The translations under genes were made by a program, and so were the position numbers. This document shows, in pieces, positions 1 to 5,062 of a DNA stretch of 7,414 bases (its first letter is position 1; the number at the start of each line of letters is the position of its first letter). The notes below the pieces were generated by a model. That model had not been told where the DNA came from. It searched no databases and saw only the letters and a program-made list of their open reading frames with translations. Source of the stretch: Euryarchaeota archaeon UBA175 (lineage in GTDB: Archaea; Thermoplasmatota; Poseidoniia; Poseidoniales; Thalassarchaeaceae); the NCBI GenBank assembly GCA_002497895.1, contig DAFD01000001.1:2231-9644 (forward strand), in the 5' to 3' direction.

Positions 1-81
1 CTGTTGCCAGAGGTCCCGAGCCGCCCGGATCGCCCACAAGCGGCAGAAGCGGGCGGCGAAGGAGGTGATTCAAGTGAGTGA
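1..81 (+). CDS. C-terminal tail of an upstream gene, probably the LivM-type permease (partial)
   Basis: The frame starting at base 1 is open and ends at TGA 79-81. It encodes a 26-residue Pro/Arg then Gly/Glu-rich tail ending EAGGEGGDSSE. The stop overlaps the likely livG start (GTG 74) by 8 bases, as expected for tightly coupled operon genes. In LIV operons the permease gene livM commonly precedes livG, so this is probably the soluble C-terminus of LivM. No membrane segment or family motif is in view, so the identity rests on context only. Frame 2 is also open to the left edge and runs into livG; it encodes a basic stretch and cannot be formally excluded as coding. The acidic Gly-rich ending resembles the LivG ending, partly because both encode the next gene's ribosome binding site. 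Confidence 0.45.
   Translation: MLPEVPSRPDRPQAAEAGGEGGDSSE
58..68 (+). promoter_or_regulatory. Shine-Dalgarno site for livG
   Basis: GAAGGAGGTGA contains a full GGAGGTGA match to the archaeal 16S 3' end and lies 5 bases before GTG 74. This spacing decides the livG start: the alternative GTG at 65 lies inside the site and has no ribosome binding site of its own. The site is inside the coding sequence of the upstream tail (codons for E-G-G-D). Confidence 0.75.
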
Positions 82-874
82 ACCAGTGCTCAAAGTCGAG
101 AATCTAAGAAAGGAATTCGGCGGACTCGTCGCTGTCAAGGATGTCTCGTTTGAGGTCGGACCGGGTGAGTTCGTTGGATTGATTGGGCCAAATGGATGTG
201 GTAAATCGACGACATTCAATTGCATCAGTGGGCTGCTTCAGCAGACTTCTGGCAAGGTTGCTGTCTTCGGCGAGGACGCCTCGGAGATGCGCCCTGACGA
301 AATCCAGAACTTGGGCTTCACTCGCACGTTCCAACATACACGTTTGTGGCGGCAAATGACAGTGATTGAGAATCTGTTAGTGCCACCACGTCAGCAATTC
401 CAACCGCAACCTCTCAAAGCGATTCTTTGGCCATTCACGCGACCCGCTGAGGAGGCTCGTTTGGCTCGCGCCTACGAGGTTCTCGACCAGCTTGAGGTTC
501 CTCATATGGCTCATAACCTCGCGAGCGAGCTTTCTGGCGGCCAGTCGAAACTCGTTGATATCGGCCGCTCGATGATGGGCGACCCGCAGCTCTTACTGCT
601 TGACGAACCGGTTGCTGGGGTCGCCGGCCCTCTCGCTCTCAAGATTTTCAATAATCTGCGAAAGATTGTCGATGAGACTGGAATTTCAGTCCTGATTATC
701 GAACACAATATGGATTTCATCCTACGTCAAGGAGTCGACCGAATCGTCGTCATGAAAGAGGGGGAAATTCTCATGGTCGGCACTCCGGACGAGGTTCGAA
801 GCAATCGTGCGGTTATCGAAGCGTATCTCGGAGCGGTAGGCGATGAATCGGAAGAAGGAGGTGAAGAAGAATGA
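74..874 (+). CDS. livG: LivG-type branched-chain amino-acid ABC transporter ATP-binding protein
   Basis: This is a 266-residue cytoplasmic ATPase subunit of a LIV/HAAT-family importer. It would pair with LivF beneath LivH/LivM permeases and power uptake of branched-chain amino acids or similar amides. The sequence shows Walker A GPNGCGKST (about 38-46), the Q-loop in TRTFQ (Q87), the signature LSGGQ (153-157), Walker B LLLLDE (173-178) and the switch His in IIEHN (H211). Length and the long segment between Q-loop and signature fit LivG. I chose GTG 74 because a perfect Shine-Dalgarno lies 5 bases upstream; GTG 65 would add three residues but sits inside that site. The D-loop reads AGVAGP where LivG proteins usually have AG[LV]NP. 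The C-terminus ends in an acidic tail (DESEEGGEEE) that encodes the livF ribosome binding site. The stop overlaps the livF ATG (ATGA). A urea transporter subunit (UrtD-like) is an alternative, since the substrate cannot be read from the ATPase alone. Confidence 0.93.
   Translation: MSEPVLKVENLRKEFGGLVAVKDVSFEVGPGEFVGLIGPNGCGKSTTFNCISGLLQQTSGKVAVFGEDASEMRPDEIQNLGFTRTFQHTRLWRQMTVIENLLVPPRQQFQPQPLKAILWPFTRPAEEARLARAYEVLDQLEVPHMAHNLASELSGGQSKLVDIGRSMMGDPQLLLLDEPVAGVAGPLALKIFNNLRKIVDETGISVLIIEHNMDFILRQGVDRIVVMKEGEILMVGTPDEVRSNRAVIEAYLGAVGDESEEGGEEE
854..864 (+). promoter_or_regulatory. Shine-Dalgarno site for livF
   Basis: GAAGGAGGTGA occurs 6 bases before ATG 871. It is identical over 11 bases to the site before livG. 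It lies within the last livG codons (E-G-G-E), so livF initiation is likely coupled to livG translation. Confidence 0.8.
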
Positions 875-1587
875 GCGAACGCATTCTCGAGGTCAAGGGC
901 CTCAACGGTGGATACGGCTCTGTGCAGATTCTCTACGATATCGACCTCTACGTCGACAAGGGTGAATTCGTAACTATCATCGGTCCCAACGGCTGTGGTA
1001 AATCGACTCTCATCAAGACGATTTTCGGCATCGCAACGCATTACTCAGGCTCTGTGGTCCACAACGGCGACGAGGTTTCTGGATGGCGAACTGACCAATT
1101 GGTCAATCGCGGAATTGCCTACGTCCCTCAAGTCAACAACGTCTTCCCTTCACTGACTGTGCACGAAAATTTGCAGATGGGTGGCAATAAATTGCCTACC
1201 AAGTTGCTGAATGAAAGAATCGAGCGCGCACTGAATATGTTCCCTGATTTGCGCGATCGTACTCACGATCTTGCAGCTTCTCTTTCGGGTGGTGAGCGCC
1301 AGATGTTAGCTATTTCTCGGGCGCTCATATCCAACCCGACCTTCTTGTTACTGGATGAGCCTACTGCTGCTCTTTCTCCGCTTTATCAGCAGCAGATTAT
1401 CGAGCGCATCGATTCGCTGCGCTCGGAGGGAATTACTGTGCTGATAGTGGAGCAGAACGCACGGTTGAGTTTGGCTCGCTCAGATCGAGGTTACATCTTG
1501 GCGAGCGGAAAGGTAGTCCACACCAGCGATGCTCAGCACATTCTGACCGACCCTGAAATCGGCGAGTATTTCCTCGGATCTCATTGA
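871..1587 (+). CDS. livF: LivF-type branched-chain amino-acid ABC transporter ATP-binding protein
   Basis: This is the second ATPase subunit (238 residues) of the LIV/HAAT importer, acting as a heterodimer with LivG at the inner face of the membrane. Visible motifs are Walker A GPNGCGKST (38-46), the Q-loop in YVPQ (Q87), the signature LSGGERQ (138-144), and Walker B FLLLDEP with catalytic Glu 163. The switch region is LIVEQN with Gln 195 in the position of the usual His, which is normal for LivF. The segment after Walker B reads TAALSP. Length is typical of LivF. The ATG overlaps the livG stop in an ATGA arrangement and has a strong ribosome binding site. It appears to be the last gene of the operon, because a convergent gene ends 4 bases beyond its stop. 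UrtE is the alternative if the substrate is urea. Confidence 0.94.
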   Translation: MSERILEVKGLNGGYGSVQILYDIDLYVDKGEFVTIIGPNGCGKSTLIKTIFGIATHYSGSVVHNGDEVSGWRTDQLVNRGIAYVPQVNNVFPSLTVHENLQMGGNKLPTKLLNERIERALNMFPDLRDRTHDLAASLSGGERQMLAISRALISNPTFLLLDEPTAALSPLYQQQIIERIDSLRSEGITVLIVEQNARLSLARSDRGYILASGKVVHTSDAQHILTDPEIGEYFLGSH

Positions 1588-1591
1588 TTGC

Positions 1592-2203
1592 TTAGAGAGC
1601 CAGAACTCTCTGCACTGCTAGAGGGATGAAATGCATAGATTCTGCTAACCTATGTCCATCTTCGACTTCAATTAGTTCGACGGTCGGATTCGAGTCCGAG
1701 ACTTTTCGTGAAGATTCGATAGGCACGATATCGTCTTGTGTGCCATGAATGATTACTGCAGGGTGATGCAGGTTCGGCCACGACATTTCATCGGCGCTGG
1801 TGATGAAATCCCAGCCGAACTTGACCTCGTGGCCGAAGCCATGGTGGAAGTAAGCGTGTGAATCACTCTCTTCCCATTCGCGCAGGCCGGCCTCGCCGGC
1901 TCGAGCACGAAAGTTCTCGGCGAGGCCGAAGGCGGGAGCCATCAAGACTAGTCGAAGGGGGCGATCACGAAATCTCGCCGCAGCATTTGCGATTGCAAGC
2001 CCGCCGTATGATGACCCCATGATGACATCGAGATCGTCATTCTCCTCAATTGCCCGAACGACGACCTCAGTCTGCTCAGCGATGGTCCAACCATTCTCGC
2101 TCATCGCTGGAGAAACAACATCCCAGCCGAGATTCTCAATCATCCAGGTCGGCTTCGACCCTTCGGCAGAACTCTCCAAGCCATGAGCCCAGAGAATCTT
2201 CAC
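1592..2203 (-). CDS. small alpha/beta hydrolase (YqiA/UPF0227-like or dienelactone-hydrolase-like)
   Basis: This 203-residue protein has the minimal alpha/beta-hydrolase layout. The N-terminal strand leads to the oxyanion-type HG motif (HGLESS, 7-12). The nucleophile elbow is GSSYGG (63-68) with likely catalytic Ser 65. The acid is Asp 157 in HGTQDDIVP, and His 184 in EDGHRL is the likely catalytic base, so the triad is complete. No signal peptide is seen, so it is probably cytoplasmic. The short length and early HGLxSS segment recall YqiA-like esterases; the substrate cannot be told. The start is GTG (2203-2201), preceded 4 bases earlier by GGAGTGA, which overlaps the stop codon of the PPC gene; the two are therefore a coupled unit. 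The gene converges on livF with almost no room for separate terminators. Confidence 0.85.
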   Translation of the reverse strand: MKILWAHGLESSAEGSKPTWMIENLGWDVVSPAMSENGWTIAEQTEVVVRAIEENDDLDVIMGSSYGGLAIANAAARFRDRPLRLVLMAPAFGLAENFRARAGEAGLREWEESDSHAYFHHGFGHEVKFGWDFITSADEMSWPNLHHPAVIIHGTQDDIVPIESSRKVSDSNPTVELIEVEDGHRLAESMHFIPLAVQRVLAL

Positions 2204-2207
2204 CGAA

Positions 2208-2636
2208 TCACTCCGCTCCGCAGAATTTCAAAGCCACGAATTCAGTATTCGTCGGCTCACGATTCATCGATTCAGCATCCATCACTCGAAGGTGCAGCTC
2301 ACCGACCACATGAATCGTCGCATGATACAGATGCCCACCATGGACATGGTGACCATTGTCTGACATGATTGTGTGAAGGTGAGTGAATGGACCGTCAGGT
2401 CCGGGCATCAGATTCCCTTGAGTCGAGAGTAATTCCATCGGTCCATCGTGGTCGAGAGTCTGGTAAACTCCGTCTGAGTCTAAGTATCCTATACGAATAT
2501 CTCTGACTCGGCCAATTCCGCTCGTGATCGCCGCGCACTTGATTCCATGCTCAGCCAAGCTCTGGATTGATGCGTGAATCTCTTCGCCGGGGTCAAGTCG
2601 CAGAATGACGTCATCTCCTTCTCGGATGAACTCCAT
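2208..2636 (-). CDS. PPC/DUF296 (plant-and-prokaryote conserved) domain protein
   Basis: A 142-residue single-domain protein with the full PPC/DUF296 pattern. It has an N-terminal RLDPGEEIHASI segment (13-24), then AAITSGIGRVRDIRIGYLD (35-53), MELLSTQGNL (67-76), a THLHTIMSD segment (85-93) and GGHLYHA (100-106). In plants this domain occurs in AHL DNA-binding proteins; stand-alone archaeal and bacterial versions form trimers and are mostly uncharacterised. His 86, His 88 and His 102, plus nearby His 96, 97 and 99, could form a metal site as seen in some family members, but this is inference. The ATG is supported by a weak GGTGGA site 6 bases upstream and by the family N-terminus, although the frame stays open further upstream. 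It is the first gene of a unit with the alpha/beta hydrolase and is divergent from mcm. Confidence 0.88.
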   Translation of the reverse strand: MEFIREGDDVILRLDPGEEIHASIQSLAEHGIKCAAITSGIGRVRDIRIGYLDSDGVYQTLDHDGPMELLSTQGNLMPGPDGPFTHLHTIMSDNGHHVHGGHLYHATIHVVGELHLRVMDAESMNREPTNTEFVALKFCGAE

Positions 2637-2762
2637 AGACCGTCCACCGAGAGGGAGTGCTTCAATGCCACGTAGGTTGTTTTTCCCTCTCTCTATCGCG
2701 ATTATCCACTGTCTGAGTAGGCTGTTCTTCCGGTGGGCACGGCGAACCCCAGTCAGAAGTTG

Positions 2763-2823
2763 CAGTGGAAGGGCTCAGCCCCTCATTTTGGCGACGTCAA
2801 GCGATGAAACCCTCCAGTGGAAG
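2763..2823 (+). repeat. 9-base direct repeat CAGTGGAAG, two copies 52 bases apart
   Basis: CAGTGGAAG occurs at 2763-2771 and again at 2815-2823 in the spacer upstream of mcm. The GC-rich hairpin follows the first copy directly. Two copies of a 9-mer in 260 bases may be chance or a regulator site. Confidence 0.4.
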
Positions 2824-2885
2824 CAGAGGGGTCGAGATTCCCATCCGCTTTGTTCATAGACCACGGATTATCACTTCCCGCGCCC

Positions 2886-2893
2886 GGCGGTGA
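2886..2893 (+). promoter_or_regulatory. Shine-Dalgarno site for mcm
   Basis: GGCGGTGA, one mismatch from the GGAGGTGA used by livG and livF, ends 5 bases before ATG 2899. It argues for ATG 2899 over GTG 2890, which lies inside the site, and over ATG 2905. Confidence 0.6.
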
Positions 2894-2898
2894 AATCA

Positions 2899-5058
2899 AT
2901 GACGATGGCAGCACACGACTCCTCTGCGCGGTGGCGGACTTTCTTCAATGAAGCCAAGGAATCGGAGATCGTTCTTCTCCTGTCAAAACAGTCTGAAAAT
3001 GCTGTTCTTCCAATCACTTTCCACGAACTCCAGGCCTTCGACCCAGAGTTCGCCGAAGACGTGCTCATTGATCCACGCAATATCATCGATAACGGGCGTG
3101 ATACGCTCACAGAGATCTGTCGTGAGCGCGGGGAGGACATCGATTGTCTGCTACGCGTGGGTGAACTACCCAAGGACAGCAGGCGCGACCTTCGTGATGT
3201 GGGTAGCCGTGATATTGGGAAATTACGTAGCGCTGAAGTTATTGTGACAAAAATCAGCGAAATCAAGCCTCGTATTCACCGTGCTGTCTTCCAATGCGAG
3301 GCTTGCGGTCACACAGTAGAGAAGATTCAGGACAACGAGCGCGAACTCAAGGAGCCGCTTCGCTGTCCCGAGGAAACTGGTTGTGGAGAGATAGCAGGCC
3401 GCTCTGGAGGAACCCGTTTCATATTGGTGATGAACGTCTCTCGAATGGTAAACAACCAGTGGATAGAGGTGCAAGAGGTTCCCGAGAACGTGCCGAGTGG
3501 AGCCCAACCATCTCGCGCTCACGTTCTCGTTGAAGGCGAACTTGTGAACAAGCATCTTCCTGGTCAGAGGGTCATAATCAACATGATTCCAGTTGTTCAT
3601 TCTGAGGTCAAGAGGAATAAGAAGACCCCGATGTTCGACATCATCTATCACCTCGTAAGTTCTGAGCACGAAAGCACTCCATTCACTGAGATCAAAATTT
3701 CTGATGAGGACCGCGAAGCAATCATCGATGTTGGCTCGCGCCCGGATCTTTTGCAATTGATGCAGCGCTCGATAGCGCCATCGATTTACGCCACCGGAGT
3801 AGTGCATTACGTCAAGCGCAGCCTCGCTCTCCAGCTCTTTGGAGGCGTATCTCGCATCAATAAGGACGCGACGCGCTCTCGCGGCGACGTCCACATCCTG
3901 CTAATGGGCGACCCTGGAGTCGCTAAATCCCAACTTCTGAACTACATGTCAAAACTCTCACCGCGAGGCATGTTCGCGACCGGCGGTGGTGTCTCGGGCG
4001 CAGGTCTCACTGCCGCCGCTGTTCGCGACGATTTCGGTGGCGGCGGACGCTTCGCCCTCGAAGCCGGTATTCTTCCACTTTCAGACCGTGGAATGGCGGC
4101 GATCGACGAATTCGACAAGATTAGTGAGGAAGATCGCCGCACCATGCACCCCGCTATGGAACAACAGCGCCTCGATGTCTCAAAGGGCGGTGTCAAAGCG
4201 ACTCTGAACACCCGCTGCGCTGTATTGGCAGCAGCTAACCCGATCCGAGGGCGATTCACTAAGCGAGGTGCGAACGAGAGCGTTATGCATTCATTCAATG
4301 AGACAGGTCTTCCTCCAGCCCTCGCCTCTCGTTTCGACATCATCTGGATGTTGCGAGATGAGGTCCGGGTCGATGATGACGAGCGTATCGGTCGTCACAT
4401 TCTCGAGATCAGAACTCAGGGAATCAGCGAGTCGAAGATTGACGAAGCGATGGAATTAGACCTCCGCGAAGCTGACGAGGGTCTGATTTACGACAAAGGA
4501 GTCGATGGTTCGGAGCACCTCACTGTAGAGTTTCTTCGCAAGTTCATCGCTTATGCTAAGCGTAACATCCACCCCGATCTCAACACCGACGCGAAGGCGC
4601 TGATTCTCGATTATTACACCAAGGAGAGACAGTCTTTCGGCCGAGATGAGCAACAGTATGCCGAGACCGAGGTAATCCCGATTACTCCGCGTGCGCTTGA
4701 GGGTCTGATTCGCTTGACTGAAGCTCACGCAAGAATGCATCTTCGTGAGATTGCCACAGCCGACGACGCGAAGATGGCGATGGCTATCTTCCGCCACTGG
4801 CGCGAGGAAGCAGGAATCGAGGATGAATCGGAACTGATGTCCGGGGTGTCTGTTTCTCAAAGGAACGCGGGTAATGTAGTCAGAGCCGTATTACGAGACC
4901 TGTGCACAGACAAGGGTGTGGCTGAACTTACCAATATCCTCAACCGCTGCGAAAACCGCGGTGTCAAGAATTTCCAAGTCGAAGAGGTGCTCTCTAACAT
5001 GCTTCAGAGTGGCGAACTCTTCAGCCCTCGCATCGAGGAGTATTCTTTCGCCCGCTGA
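2899..5058 (+). CDS. mcm: MCM replicative DNA helicase
   Basis: A 719-residue, complete archaeal minichromosome maintenance helicase, which forms a ring that unwinds DNA at the replication fork. The N-terminal domain carries a zinc finger with Cys 133, 136, 156 and 162 (CX2C then CX5C). The AAA+ core shows Walker A GDPGVAKS (337-344), Walker B IDEFDK (402-407), sensor-1 Asn 447 in AAANP, and the arginine finger Arg 478 in SRFD. The sensor-2/lid segment PRALEGLIRLTEAHARMHLR follows, and the C-terminal 65 or so residues look like the usual winged helix, with GELFSPR near the end. No intein interrupts Walker A. The helix-2-insert region has a glycine run (380-383) that seems longer than in common MCMs. 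I chose ATG 2899 for its ribosome binding site. gatE follows 4 bases after the stop, so both are probably cotranscribed. Identity is certain; the exact start is likely but not proven. Confidence 0.97.
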   Translation: MTMAAHDSSARWRTFFNEAKESEIVLLLSKQSENAVLPITFHELQAFDPEFAEDVLIDPRNIIDNGRDTLTEICRERGEDIDCLLRVGELPKDSRRDLRDVGSRDIGKLRSAEVIVTKISEIKPRIHRAVFQCEACGHTVEKIQDNERELKEPLRCPEETGCGEIAGRSGGTRFILVMNVSRMVNNQWIEVQEVPENVPSGAQPSRAHVLVEGELVNKHLPGQRVIINMIPVVHSEVKRNKKTPMFDIIYHLVSSEHESTPFTEIKISDEDREAIIDVGSRPDLLQLMQRSIAPSIYATGVVHYVKRSLALQLFGGVSRINKDATRSRGDVHILLMGDPGVAKSQLLNYMSKLSPRGMFATGGGVSGAGLTAAAVRDDFGGGGRFALEAGILPLSDRGMAAIDEFDKISEEDRRTMHPAMEQQRLDVSKGGVKATLNTRCAVLAAANPIRGRFTKRGANESVMHSFNETGLPPALASRFDIIWMLRDEVRVDDDERIGRHILEIRTQGISESKIDEAMELDLREADEGLIYDKGVDGSEHLTVEFLRKFIAYAKRNIHPDLNTDAKALILDYYTKERQSFGRDEQQYAETEVIPITPRALEGLIRLTEAHARMHLREIATADDAKMAMAIFRHWREEAGIEDESELMSGVSVSQRNAGNVVRAVLRDLCTDKGVAELTNILNRCENRGVKNFQVEEVLSNMLQSGELFSPRIEEYSFAR

Positions 5059-5062
5059 GCCT

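Larger units (their letters stand above)
2637..2898 (+). other. divergent intergenic spacer between the PPC gene and mcm
   Basis: About 260 bases without a gene I can support. It should contain both divergent promoters, but no clear TATA/BRE pair stands out. It holds a GC-rich hairpin GGGC-TCA-GCCC (2772-2782 region), the 9-base direct repeat CAGTGGAAG at 2763-2771 and 2815-2823, and a stretch GGGGTCGAGATTCCC near 2829-2843 that vaguely recalls a tRNA T-arm but lacks the right loop. An open frame on + reading across it (ending near 2859) shows no protein family and begins inside the PPC gene in antisense, so I do not call it. Confidence 0.6.

Noticed and set aside
2772..2790. GC-rich hairpin followed by a short T run as an intrinsic terminator
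   Set aside because: It lies between divergent genes, where no transcript needs to end, the stem is only 4 base pairs, and archaeal termination relies mainly on T tracts, which are short here.
2795..2830. Box C/D guide RNA with C-like box GCGATGA
   Set aside because: One mismatch in the C box, and no D or D' CTGA boxes at suitable spacing.
2826..2850. tRNA T-arm-like stretch GGGGTCGAGATTCCC
   Set aside because: The loop does not match TTCRANY, no matching 5' acceptor strand or anticodon arm is found on either strand, so no tRNA is called.
2605..2859. 84-residue open frame on + across the PPC 5' end and the spacer
   Set aside because: It starts antisense inside the PPC gene, has no recognisable domain, and its composition looks non-coding.
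3223..3894. 223-residue open frame antisense to mcm
   Set aside because: It is the mirror of a conserved mcm coding region, shows no protein family motif and has no supporting start site.
3907..3930. Possible intein at the MCM Walker A site
   Set aside because: Archaeal mcm genes often carry inteins here, but GDPGVAKS is continuous and the protein has normal MCM spacing throughout.
4916..5062. Extended N-terminus of gatE overlapping mcm by about 140 bases
   Set aside because: The extra 49 residues are the +2 reading of the mcm winged-helix region; they match no GatE N-terminus, and ATG 5063 lies right after the mcm stop.
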